A stretch of 64,000 nt of DNA from assembly GCA_029269725.1 (NCBI GenBank), contig JARJHS010000013.1, positions 1 through 64,000 of the forward strand. Direction: 5' to 3'. The stretch comes from Pollutibacter soli. GTDB lineage: Bacteria > Bacteroidota > Bacteroidia > Chitinophagales > Chitinophagaceae. Shown here in pieces: positions 1 through 7,771 of the stretch. Position 1 is the stretch's first letter. The number at the start of each line of letters is the position of its first letter. A program made the translations under genes and the position numbers. Under the pieces are notes generated by a model. The model searched no databases. It was not told the origin of the DNA and saw only the letters and a program-made list of their open reading frames with translations.

Positions 1-126
1 CAAAATTGACGAAACCTTTAAAAAGGTTATCGTAATAATTGAGTCTGCTTCATGCAAGACTCTTGCAGCACCATGCCTTTTTACATTAAAACTTACTTCT
101 TACTACTTACTGGCTGTTCAACGGCC
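1..126. other. Left-edge intergenic DNA downstream of nuoD
   Basis: No gene is visible here. Read on the minus strand, that is downstream of nuoD, it contains the word AACAGCC (112-118) followed by an AGTAAGTAGTAAGAAGTAAG-type degenerate tandem repeat (about 90-111). The same repeat follows several other genes in this window. The window edge cuts off whatever lies further downstream, probably the rest of the nuo operon. Confidence 0.6.
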
Positions 127-1242
127 TTACCTATCTATATCCGGTATCACCAAATCCAAACTCCCCATGATTGCCACAAGGTCTCCGATTTTATGTCCCC
201 TTGAAATCTGGTCGAGGGTATTCAGGTTAGAGAATCCGGGTGAACGGAATTTTATACGATAGGGCGTACTGCCTCCATCACTCACTATAAATACTCCGAA
301 TTCGCCTCTGGCTGTCTCTATTCTTGAATAAAACTCACCCTTGGGTAACTTCAATACAGCTTTTGTTTTCGCCTGGAACTCACCTTCCGGAATATTATCA
401 ACCAGTTGTTCTACTATTGATAAAGATTGTCTCAGTTCGCGCATGCGTACCAGGTAGCGTGCATATGTGTCGCCGGCCGTTTCCAGCGGCTCTTCAAATT
501 CCAGCTGATTATAAACTTCGTAAGGATACAATTTCCTGATATCACATGAAACGCCGCTACCCCTGGCCGTTGGTCCGCTGCATCCGAAGGAAATGGCGTC
601 TTCTTTTGACAATATTCCGACGCCTACTGTTCTTGCCTTGAAAATCGCATTGTCGGTAACCATCTCATCATACTCATCAATTTTTGATCTGAATTCGCTG
701 ATGAATTCTTTTACACGATGTTGAAAATGGGGATGCAGATCAAACATAACACCGCCCGGCACCATATAATTCATCGTAAGCCTCGCACCGCAGGTTTCTT
801 CCATGATGCTGTTGATGAGTTCTCTTTCACGAAAAGCATGAAAGAATGGCGTCAATGCACCAACATCCATCGCCAGCGCGCCCCACCACAATACATGTGA
901 TGCAATGCGGGTAAGTTCATCCATAAGTACACGTATCACCTGGGCACGTGGAGGAATTTCTATCTGCATGGCTTTCTCTACCACCATCGCACAACCATGA
1001 TTATTGATATGTGATGAAAGATAATCCATCCTTGAAGTCACATAGATAAACTGCCTGTAGGAAAGGCTCTCACACATTTTCTCGATCGAACGATGTATAT
1101 ACCCAAGATGCGGCTCAACTTTTTTAATGACCTCTCCATTCAATGTGATGATCAGGTGCAACACCCCATGGGTAGCGGGATGCTGCGGACCCACATTGAT
1201 GATCAGATCGCCTGTATCTGTTGTACCGACTTCTTCAAACAT
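127..1242 (-). CDS. nuoD: NADH-quinone oxidoreductase subunit D
   Basis: This is the 49 kDa-type subunit of the peripheral arm of complex I. With NuoB it builds the quinone-binding cavity at the cytoplasmic face of the membrane. The frame has the N-terminal GPQHPATHG signature (about residues 18-26), the RMDYLSSHINNHG block, and the C-terminal LDLVIPDIDR ending typical of the family. It therefore looks complete, although 371 residues is slightly short. It follows nuoC on the same strand with a 52 bp gap that carries AACGTT-type repeats, which is unusual inside a nuo operon. The remaining nuo genes are expected beyond the left edge. Identity is secure by family signatures. Confidence 0.97.
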   Translation of the reverse strand: MFEEVGTTDTGDLIINVGPQHPATHGVLHLIITLNGEVIKKVEPHLGYIHRSIEKMCESLSYRQFIYVTSRMDYLSSHINNHGCAMVVEKAMQIEIPPRAQVIRVLMDELTRIASHVLWWGALAMDVGALTPFFHAFRERELINSIMEETCGARLTMNYMVPGGVMFDLHPHFQHRVKEFISEFRSKIDEYDEMVTDNAIFKARTVGVGILSKEDAISFGCSGPTARGSGVSCDIRKLYPYEVYNQLEFEEPLETAGDTYARYLVRMRELRQSLSIVEQLVDNIPEGEFQAKTKAVLKLPKGEFYSRIETARGEFGVFIVSDGGSTPYRIKFRSPGFSNLNTLDQISRGHKIGDLVAIMGSLDLVIPDIDR

Positions 1243-1294
1243 ACATTTAACGCAGGACGTTCAACGTTAAACGTTAAACGTCGCAGCTTGCAAT
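1243..1294. repeat. AACGTT-type degenerate repeat between nuoC and nuoD
   Basis: The 52 bp between the nuoC stop and the nuoD start contain three to four copies of an AACGTTTAACGTTGAACGT-like word, read in the sense of the operon. The same family follows other genes here (19930-19960, 38000-38060, 44847-44885). It lies inside a presumably co-transcribed unit, so it is probably tolerated between cistrons and is not an obligate transcription end. Confidence 0.6.
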
Positions 1295-1750
1295 TTATAA
1301 TTTGATCATGTTTACTGGATCTTCATAATCTTTTCTCAACGGAAACCCGACCCAGTCGTCGGGTAATATCAGTTTTCTCAGATCGGGATGATCTGTAAAA
1401 TGAACACCAAACAATTCAAACACTTCACGCTCGTGAAAATCTGCTGTTTTCCAGATATCAACAACACTATCTATTACGGGAACATTTCTATCCAGTTTTG
1501 ATTTGATCACCATGGTATGTCTGAATTCAGTTGAACTGAGATGATACACCATTGTAAGATGAGTTTTCCAATCAATACAGGTCAGGCAAAAAAGATAATC
1601 AAACCTGAAAAGAGCATTCCGTTTTAATTCGAATGCCAATGCGTGCCAGTCCTTACTGTCAACGAATAGATTCAGCCATTCTCCGCCCTCCTCTTCGGTG
1701 AGCGTCGGATAGATCAATAATAATTCTGATTTCAGTTCTTCCCTGGTCAT
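1295..1750 (-). CDS. nuoC: NADH-quinone oxidoreductase subunit C
   Basis: This is the 30 kDa-type subunit of complex I, part of the cytoplasmic connecting module between the NADH-oxidising tip and the quinone site. The C-terminal half shows the family signature, ERE(V)FELFGVHF followed by HPDLRKLILPDDW and the final PLRKDYEDP motif (about residues 105-145). At 151 residues it is a compact stand-alone NuoC, not the NuoCD fusion found in enterobacteria. It lies 23 bp after nuoB and before nuoD on the minus strand, consistent with a nuoABCD transcription order. The start Met gives a reasonable N-terminus. Confidence 0.95.
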   Translation of the reverse strand: MTREELKSELLLIYPTLTEEEGGEWLNLFVDSKDWHALAFELKRNALFRFDYLFCLTCIDWKTHLTMVYHLSSTEFRHTMVIKSKLDRNVPVIDSVVDIWKTADFHEREVFELFGVHFTDHPDLRKLILPDDWVGFPLRKDYEDPVNMIKL

Positions 1751-1773
1751 GTTATAAATAAAAAATGCTGCAA

Positions 1774-2322
1774 TCAGGGCAGCACAGTTTTGTTTTTCTC
1801 GTCAATGGAAATTTTTTCTCTTACAGCGCCCGATTTTATTTTCTGTTGCAGAGTAATAAGTGCGTGCAATAATGCTTCGGGTCTTGGAGGGCATCCCGCA
1901 ATGTATACGTCCACCGGAATAATATGATCAGCACCTTTTACAACAGAATAAGTGTTGTAAAAAAACGGACCACCACTGGTAGCACAAGCCCCCATCGCCA
2001 CAACATATTTTGGATCGGCCATCTGATCGTACAATCTTTTTAACACGGGCGCCATTTTATTTACGATCGTTCCTGCAATGATGATCACATCGGCCTGCCG
2101 CGGCGTAGCCCTTGCCACTTCAAATCCAAATCTCGACCAATCGTATTTTGGTGCGGCAGTGGACATCATTTCAATTGCACAACAACTGGTACCAAAAACC
2201 AACGGCCAGAGCGAGTTACTCCTCGCCCAGTTGATCACGTCATCCAAAGCCGTCACCAGCACACCGCCGCCTGGAGTCGGATGTACATCACCGGGAAATG
2301 GTTTGTTTTCTGTTGCCGTCAT
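1774..2322 (-). CDS. nuoB: NADH-quinone oxidoreductase subunit B
   Basis: NuoB carries the terminal iron-sulfur cluster N2, which passes electrons to quinone. The ligand motifs are visible: [10 protein letters not shown] with the tandem cysteines, MGACATSGG, and [10 protein letters not shown]. The frame is open upstream to 2439, but that extension reads through the end of nuoA. The Met at 2322 ([12 protein letters not shown]...) gives a normal 183-residue protein starting 28 bp after nuoA and is preferred. It is third from the promoter side after nuoA and is followed by nuoC. Soluble, membrane-associated subunit of the peripheral arm. Confidence 0.96.
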   Translation of the reverse strand: MTATENKPFPGDVHPTPGGGVLVTALDDVINWARSNSLWPLVFGTSCCAIEMMSTAAPKYDWSRFGFEVARATPRQADVIIIAGTIVNKMAPVLKRLYDQMADPKYVVAMGACATSGGPFFYNTYSVVKGADHIIPVDVYIAGCPPRPEALLHALITLQQKIKSGAVREKISIDEKNKTVLP

Positions 2323-2350
2323 GATTACATAACGTTTTGGGATACACTGA

Positions 2351-2701
2351 CTAGGTCCATTTAAGCGCACCTTTTTTGTGCGCATATAACAGACCAATAA
2401 ATAATATGAAAAAGAAAATAATGATTTCAACCAATGCAATCCAGCCTACCTGTTTCACGGCCACCGCCCATGGATAGAGAAAGATCAACTCAACGTCAAA
2501 AATCAGGAAGATCAATGCAAAGAGGTAATATCCTACATTGAAGCGGACCCAGGTTTTTCCCTGCGTGGGAACACCACATTCATAAGGCTCCCCTTTCTGC
2601 TTATTCCGCGTCGCTTTTAATACAAACTTCGACGCAAAAATCGCGATCAGTGAAAAAACTACGGCGGCAATTATAAGTACAATCATTGATGCTGGTCCCA
2701 T
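2351..2701 (-). CDS. nuoA: NADH-quinone oxidoreductase subunit A
   Basis: A small membrane subunit of complex I whose loop between helices 1 and 2 lines the quinone channel. The 116 residues show three hydrophobic segments (about 5-27, 60-82, 86-108) and the diagnostic loop with the PYECGVP motif, followed by [19 protein letters not shown] at helix 2. It is the first gene of the visible nuo operon. The 138 bp upstream separate it from a divergently transcribed BioF-like gene and must hold both promoters. I could not identify a convincing TAnnTTTG box there. Confidence 0.95.
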   Translation of the reverse strand: MGPASMIVLIIAAVVFSLIAIFASKFVLKATRNKQKGEPYECGVPTQGKTWVRFNVGYYLFALIFLIFDVELIFLYPWAVAVKQVGWIALVEIIIFFFILFIGLLYAHKKGALKWT

Positions 2702-2839
2702 ACAAAAAATTTAACCGTGCATCCGGATATTTAAAAAAACAGGAAAGTAATATACGATTTTCGTTACAAAATCGAATGAGCAATTGTGGTTTTGAAATCA
2801 AATTATTAACATATTGCCTTCGGAAATATATTTTCGCGT

Positions 2840-3940
2840 ATGGGATATGATGATGGATTTCTGGATAAAAAGCTGAATGAACGGATTGAAGGAAATTTTC
2901 TTCGCCGCCTGACGCTATCTTCGGGACTTATTGATTTTTGTTCGAATGATTATTTAGGCATTGCAACAAACCACCTGATCAATAATTCTTTTACAGGCAG
3001 GGAAGCACATGGTTCGAAGGGAGCGCGGACCCTTGCTGGTAATTACACGCTTATCGAATTTACCGAAGCAGGAATAGCTCAGTTCCATAGGGCAGAAGCG
3101 GCATTGATCTTTAATTCTGGTTATAATGCAAATACGGGCCTGCTTTCAGCGGTGGCGCAAAGAGGTGATGTGATTTATTATGATGCGCTTTCACATGCTT
3201 CGATTCGTGATGGGGTACGGCTTTCATTTGCAGAATCTTTTTCTTTCAGGCATAACGATGTTAACGACCTGGAAGAAAAACTGAGATCACGTAATGCTTT
3301 TTCCGGGCAGATTTTTGTAGTTACCGAATCAGTTTTCTCAATGGATGGGGATATCGCGCCGATTAGCGAATTGATTTCGGTATGCATGAAATACGGGGCT
3401 CATTTGATAGTCGATGAAGCGCATGCTATCGGGGTAATCGGAGATAATGGAGAAGGTGTTGTTCAATCCCTGGGCAGGGAAAATGAGGTTTTCGCCCGGG
3501 TGTACACCTACGGAAAGGCGCCTGGCTGCCATGGTGCCGCAATAGCGGGTAGCACAAAATTGAAGTCATATCTTATTAATTTTTCGCGATCCTTTGTATA
3601 CACCACAGCCCTTCCCGAATCTGCTGTAAAGGCTATCAGCGAGGCCTACTCGATTTTTCCCGTCTTGAAAACAGAGCGTAAACATCTGAGCGAAATGATC
3701 TGTCTGTTTCAGTCAGCCGATATGGGATTTGAAAAATTAAAAAGTACTACCCCAGTACAGGGCGTTATCGTTCCGGGAAATTCAGAAGTAAAAAAACTGG
3801 CAACCAGGTTGCAGGAAAACAGTCTCGATGTACGTCCCATACTTTATCCCAGCGTGCCAAAAGGAAAAGAGAGGTTAAGAATAAGCATACACAGTTTTAA
3901 CACAAAAGAGCAGGTGAAGGCCCTGATTGGCTGGTTGTGA
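2840..3940 (+). CDS. PLP-dependent alpha-oxoamine synthase, BioF-like (8-amino-7-oxononanoate synthase)
   Basis: A fold-type I PLP enzyme of the alpha-oxoamine synthase group, which condenses an amino acid with an acyl-CoA (BioF: alanine plus pimeloyl thioester for biotin; KBL: glycine plus acetyl-CoA). Visible motifs are FCSNDYLG near residue 35, GSKGARTLAGN, the LIVDEAHAIGVIG Asp/His pair that holds the pyridine ring, and TYGKAPGCHGAAIAGS with the Schiff-base lysine. At 366 residues it is near the usual 380-400. No other biotin gene is adjacent, so BioF is preferred by sequence feel, not by context. KBL or another acyl-CoA ligase-like member is possible. Transcribed divergently from nuoA. 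Confidence 0.8.
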   Translation: MGYDDGFLDKKLNERIEGNFLRRLTLSSGLIDFCSNDYLGIATNHLINNSFTGREAHGSKGARTLAGNYTLIEFTEAGIAQFHRAEAALIFNSGYNANTGLLSAVAQRGDVIYYDALSHASIRDGVRLSFAESFSFRHNDVNDLEEKLRSRNAFSGQIFVVTESVFSMDGDIAPISELISVCMKYGAHLIVDEAHAIGVIGDNGEGVVQSLGRENEVFARVYTYGKAPGCHGAAIAGSTKLKSYLINFSRSFVYTTALPESAVKAISEAYSIFPVLKTERKHLSEMICLFQSADMGFEKLKSTTPVQGVIVPGNSEVKKLATRLQENSLDVRPILYPSVPKGKERLRISIHSFNTKEQVKALIGWL

Positions 3941-3949
3941 AAAAAACCG

Positions 3950-3985
3950 CCAGGTATCGGATACTTGCAAGTATCCGATACCTGG
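3950..3985. terminator. Perfect 36-bp palindrome, probable bidirectional terminator
   Basis: Two 18-base arms (CCAGGTATCGGATACTTG and its exact complement) meet without a loop base. The pairing extends outward imperfectly, with A-rich and T-rich flanks on both sides. It lies between the convergent BioF-like gene (ends 3940) and the GH20 gene (ends 4090), the position expected for a shared terminator. It may also be a member of a dispersed palindrome family. Confidence 0.65.
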
Positions 3986-4089
3986 GAGGTTTTGCAAAAA
4001 TTCGCACCTTAATCGGATTCTCCAAGTGAATAATCTTCCGGTAAAATGTATTTTTCTGCGGTAATCCCGGTTAAAAACACTTTGTTATT

Positions 4090-6381
4090 TCACTCAAACC
4101 ACGAATCCGGAACTTTTTTGCGTGTCTTTGCGCCCGGCTCCTGAACCTCCAGGTTAAGCGTATATCCACCGCCACCTTCAATAAATTTCAATTCAAAAAA
4201 ATGCATGCCTTTTTGCAATGCGATCTGCCCACTTTTCTCTTTCGCCGAATGCAATCCATCATTATCCACTACCACCTGGTTGGCTATTTTTAACACGGCA
4301 CCGTCATCAGCAGTGAGATAGAAACTATATACGCCATCCTTCGGAACCCTGATCACCCCTGTGTACACCAATCCGAATACATCAGAATCAATACTGTCTG
4401 CATTCACTTCCCAGGATTTCTGGATCCATTGTTTTTTTGCATGTTCAATCTTCAACTCCGCAGCTGTCCTGGTACTGCCAGTAAAATAAAAAACATCAAG
4501 ACCCGTATGACTTCGCTTAACCATAACCGCTGGAGTCAGATCCTGTTGTTTGAATTCAAGTGAATTCACATCACCACGAACCTTCCCATTGAAAGCCGCG
4601 ATTTTGATATTTGTGTTTCTGGTAATCGTGAATGGCTTGTCCAGCACCGGAGATGAAGCATTAGGCGATTTCCCATCAGTAGTATATCGCAACACCAGGC
4701 CAGGCGCGGGAGGCTTCGGAGAAAATGTCGCAGACTTCACGAAAACATTTTCCTGGACAAGACCTTCAATATCCGGTAACCTGTATTTTGTCTTTAGTGC
4801 ATCAAGTCTTTTGTATTGCATCATTACTCTCCTCTGAAAACCTTCATAGTCGTTATGTCTGTTTGTCCATAACACCTCCGGCAGAGCGAGCATTCTTGGC
4901 ATCGTCATGTATTCCAGCCTGGCTTCGGTGGGGATCCATTCCGTCCATATATTGGCCTGCGCCCCGATGATATTTGCAGCCTGCTGTTCATTCAAACCAG
5001 CAGGTACAGGATTAAACTGGTATACATTCCGCATCGAATTCTGATCAGGTACCGCATCAAAATAAAGGGGATTACCGGGTGTCATGATCACCTTATTTCC
5101 ATTCTTCGCTGCTTCCACCGGCGCTTTTGGTACCCAGCTGCGCCAGTACATAACATAGGCCGTAGAACTAACTCCTCCTTCAAGTATCTCGTCCCAACCG
5201 ATCAGTTTTTTTCCATGGGCGTTGAAAAATTTTCCCATGCGCTTTACAAAATAACTTTGCAGCTCTTCAACACTTCCAATATTTTCCTTCTTCATAAAAT
5301 CTGCGCAGCCTGCATAATCTTTCCAACTCGTTTTATTCACTTCGTCAGCACCGAGGTGTACATATTCATAGGGAAAGATGTCGAAAATTTCCTTGTACAC
5401 ATTTTCTGCAAATTCATAAGTCGTTTCCTTACATGGACAAATCGGAACAGTGAACGGCCCACCTTTCCATCCACCATCCGTACAGGATAAAAACGGATAT
5501 AGTTGAATGGCTGCATCCATATGCCCGGGCATATCGATTTCGGGAATAATATCAATATGTCTTGCTGCTGCATATTGAACCAAAGAGCGCATTTCTTCCT
5601 GTGTATAGAATCCGCCGTAGCGCATTTGGCCATCAATGATTTTAATGAACCTTGGATCGATGTTCATGTCGGGATTATCCTGGTCCTTAGCCATGTTCAT
5701 GCAGATCGTATCCTGGTTGTTGAATTTTCGCCATGCAGCTTTTTCTGTCAGCAACGGGTATCTCTTTATTTCGATTCGCCAGCCCTGGTCGTCGGTAAGG
5801 TGAAGATGAAACTTGTTGAATTTGTAGAGCGCAAGACGATCAACAAATATTCTGAGGTAATCCATAGAGAAAAAATGACGTGACACGTCAAGATGCATTC
5901 CGCGATACGCGTATACAGGATAATCTTTTATATATGCACAGGGAATCGATATTGATGCAGTCGATTTCCTTTCCTCCAGGAAAACGGGTGTAAGCTGTCT
6001 CAAAGATTGCAGCGCACGAAAAAGACCTGTGGGCGAAGATACCTTTATAATAATCCGACCGGTACTGATATCCAGCGAGTACCCTTCTTCATTTGCAATC
6101 GTCGGATCCGATTCGAATGAGATATAATTTGATTCTGGGTGAGCCGCACCAGGCGATTGCATTTTCAAATTAAGCAAAAGAATTTCTTTTAACTGCTGAA
6201 TTTCATTTGAGAACACTTTTTGATCAGCAACCAACACCGTATTTGATGTAATATTAAAATGGCCCTTTCGCGGTATCAACTCCTGCGGATATGGAATCAA
6301 CGGATACAGTGAAGAACTCTGGGCAAATGAGGAAGTAAACAGAATCGAACAAACAAATAGTGCAGCACAAACAATTTTCAT
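4090..6381 (-). CDS. Secreted beta-N-acetylhexosaminidase, GH20, with PA14-like C-terminus
   Basis: A family 20 glycoside hydrolase that removes terminal N-acetylhexosamine, typically from chitin or peptidoglycan oligosaccharides or host glycans. The 763-residue precursor has a signal peptide ending about TSSFAQ (residue 21), a GH20b N-terminal domain to about residue 150, then the catalytic TIM barrel with HLTDDQGWRIEIK and the catalytic pair Asp346-Glu347 in HLGADEV. This is followed by a chitobiase C-terminal-like segment (TTDGKSPN...) and a PA14-like module (GVYSFYLTADDGAVLKI near residue 700) that may bind sugar. It probably acts in the periplasm or at the outer surface. It has its own promoter and no operon partner. 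Confidence 0.93.
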   Translation of the reverse strand: MKIVCAALFVCSILFTSSFAQSSSLYPLIPYPQELIPRKGHFNITSNTVLVADQKVFSNEIQQLKEILLLNLKMQSPGAAHPESNYISFESDPTIANEEGYSLDISTGRIIIKVSSPTGLFRALQSLRQLTPVFLEERKSTASISIPCAYIKDYPVYAYRGMHLDVSRHFFSMDYLRIFVDRLALYKFNKFHLHLTDDQGWRIEIKRYPLLTEKAAWRKFNNQDTICMNMAKDQDNPDMNIDPRFIKIIDGQMRYGGFYTQEEMRSLVQYAAARHIDIIPEIDMPGHMDAAIQLYPFLSCTDGGWKGGPFTVPICPCKETTYEFAENVYKEIFDIFPYEYVHLGADEVNKTSWKDYAGCADFMKKENIGSVEELQSYFVKRMGKFFNAHGKKLIGWDEILEGGVSSTAYVMYWRSWVPKAPVEAAKNGNKVIMTPGNPLYFDAVPDQNSMRNVYQFNPVPAGLNEQQAANIIGAQANIWTEWIPTEARLEYMTMPRMLALPEVLWTNRHNDYEGFQRRVMMQYKRLDALKTKYRLPDIEGLVQENVFVKSATFSPKPPAPGLVLRYTTDGKSPNASSPVLDKPFTITRNTNIKIAAFNGKVRGDVNSLEFKQQDLTPAVMVKRSHTGLDVFYFTGSTRTAAELKIEHAKKQWIQKSWEVNADSIDSDVFGLVYTGVIRVPKDGVYSFYLTADDGAVLKIANQVVVDNDGLHSAKEKSGQIALQKGMHFFELKFIEGGGGYTLNLEVQEPGAKTRKKVPDSWFE

Positions 6382-6404
6382 ATTGAAACATTTCAGTCGT
6401 GTTG

Positions 6405-6432
6405 CAAAGCTAATCTTTCAGAAAATGATCAA
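6405..6432 (-). promoter_or_regulatory. Bacteroidota-type promoter of the GH20 gene
   Basis: On the minus strand this reads TTG, 17 bases, then TAGCTTTG, a full match to the TTG-N17-23-TAnnTTTG consensus described for Bacteroidota. Transcription would start near 6398, giving a leader of roughly 17 bases before the GH20 start codon at 6381. This is the clearest promoter in the window. Confidence 0.65.
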
Positions 6433-6453
6433 CAGCGTTGAAACAAATAGCAG

Positions 6454-6897
6454 CTAATATTCGACGATTTGCCGGAGATGATGTTCAAGATGAGTAACAT
6501 AATCATTGACCAGAAATTCAAGAGTTACGACTGAGCCATCTTTCATCACGCATCTTCTTTGAAGCATTTCCAAAGGAATGGTTCTTAACAACACCGCAAG
6601 GTACCTGTTATATGTTTCCCAGAAGGAGATCAACTGATTTGTATCTATCTGCTGATGATAACTGAATTCAACCCACTGATCCTGTTTGTACCAGATAGAA
6701 GGCTCGTTTTCAAACTGGACCCTGACAAAACGCTGGTGATTGTTTGTAGCACTATCGATCAGGTGGCCAAGAATTTCTTTCCTGCTCCATTTTTTTGCAG
6801 ACGGTTTTTCAGAAAATTGAACGCGATCGATTTTCAAAAGCAATGGTGGGATGAATTCACATAAGTAAATGAGTCTATCTATAGTTTCGGCAATCAT
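6454..6897 (-). CDS. DinB-like four-helix metalloprotein
   Basis: A 147-residue member of the DinB/YfiT superfamily. These are small four-helix bundles with a three-histidine metal site, and several act as thiol transferases or have unknown roles in stress. The pattern is clear: WSRKEILGHLIDSATNNHQR with His45 in the middle, and a C-terminal THLEHHLRQI with His136 and His139/140. There is no signal peptide, so it is cytoplasmic. It is isolated between the GH20 promoter region and a small membrane gene on the same strand. The exact substrate cannot be read from the sequence. Confidence 0.8.
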   Translation of the reverse strand: MIAETIDRLIYLCEFIPPLLLKIDRVQFSEKPSAKKWSRKEILGHLIDSATNNHQRFVRVQFENEPSIWYKQDQWVEFSYHQQIDTNQLISFWETYNRYLAVLLRTIPLEMLQRRCVMKDGSVVTLEFLVNDYVTHLEHHLRQIVEY

Positions 6898-6926
6898 AGT
6901 AGCGAAAATAATTATTCCTGATTAGC

Positions 6927-7280
6927 TCAGTGTACACGTTTCTGTGCATCATCGACATTTTCATTTGCTGCTGCCACGATCCACTTCGTTGCTTTGTATT
7001 TTGGAAGAAGCCCATCCACTTTCATTTTAATCCATTTGGAAATGATCTCAAAAACGACAAAACCAATGATGATCGCAATCATCCATTCAAAGGCATGGAA
7101 TGTCTGCTTATCGACGACTGTTTTTTTTGCTGTCAGACCCCAAAGATTTTTAATGCTGCGTGTAGTAAAAAAATTGCCTACCAGTTTTGTCGAAGCCATA
7201 CCGATGATGAATCCGAGAAAATTACCGATAAAATTGCTATACAGGTAAGCGACGAATTTAGATGTGACGTTGGTTTTCAT
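6927..7280 (-). CDS. Small membrane protein, function unknown
   Basis: I do not recognise this 117-residue protein. It has two hydrophobic segments, about residues 17-38 (rich in Gly and Phe: NFIGNFLGFIIGMAS) and 65-84 (WMIAIIIGFVVFEII), joined by a basic, Thr-rich loop, and a polar C-terminal tail. It starts 30 bp upstream of the DinB-like gene on the same strand and could be co-transcribed with it. Coding character is supported by length, normal composition and the amphipathic ends. Transport or scaffold roles are only guesses. Confidence 0.65.
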   Translation of the reverse strand: MKTNVTSKFVAYLYSNFIGNFLGFIIGMASTKLVGNFFTTRSIKNLWGLTAKKTVVDKQTFHAFEWMIAIIIGFVVFEIISKWIKMKVDGLLPKYKATKWIVAAANENVDDAQKRVH

Positions 7281-7771
7281 TTGATTCGGATTGGATAGTG
7301 TATAACGTTTGGGGCTGGATGAAATTGCAGATGGCAGTAAGTAGTAAGTAGCCCGCCTGCCGGCCGGCAGGTAAGTAGTAAGTAGGGAACAGCCAGCGCA
7401 AGCGGTGGGTAACGGTTTTTATTTAAAAACAGCTTTTCTTCAAAACAGCACGCAACAGATAATTTTAATCAACGATCACTTTCCGCAATATTATAAAAAC
7501 AAAATAATCTTTGTTGCTGCGGTTTCCACTTTAAAGTTTTGATAGCCTTGATCTATTGCCCGTTCCCCTTTCTTTGACAATCGTAGAGACGCGATGCATC
7601 GCCTCTCTGCGATTGTCAACGACCAGAACAGGACATGCATGTTATTTAACTTAGTCTAACACACAAGAATTATAAACCGGCTGTTCCTGAACAACGAAAA
7701 CCGACACTGGCAACCTCTGTGAACTGCAGACTATGAACTATCTTAGAATTCTTCAAAACTCACTTCAACAT
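7281..7771. other. Divergent intergenic region with repeats
   Basis: This stretch separates the minus-strand membrane gene from the plus-strand amidohydrolase. It contains GTAAGTAGTAAGTAG repeats at about 7337-7385 interrupted by a perfect 16-bp palindrome CCTGCCGGCCGGCAGG (7356-7371), an AACAGCC word (7388-7394), a 46-bp GAGACGC-type palindrome (7574-7619), and a GGCTGTT word (7679-7685). No reading frame of interest is present. A promoter for the amidohydrolase must lie here, but I found no consensus box near it. Confidence 0.6.
7574..7619. repeat. GAGACGC-type imperfect palindrome, copy A
   Basis: A 46-bp inverted repeat centred on ATGCAT (7594-7599). The left arm reads GTAGAGACGCGATG and the right arm its complement with a few mismatches, extended outward by TTGACAATC/GATTGTCAA. 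It is related to the palindromes at 15889, 17709, 26339 and 62709. It lies in a divergent intergenic region, so this copy is not an obvious terminator. Confidence 0.7.

Noticed and set aside
2323-2439. N-terminal extension of NuoB by 39 residues
   Set aside because: It would run back over the end of nuoA in another frame, and the extension is not found in the family; Met at 2322 gives the normal N-terminus.
5503-5883. 126-codon frame antisense to the GH20 gene
   Set aside because: It overlaps the catalytic region of a well-supported gene and has no recognisable features.
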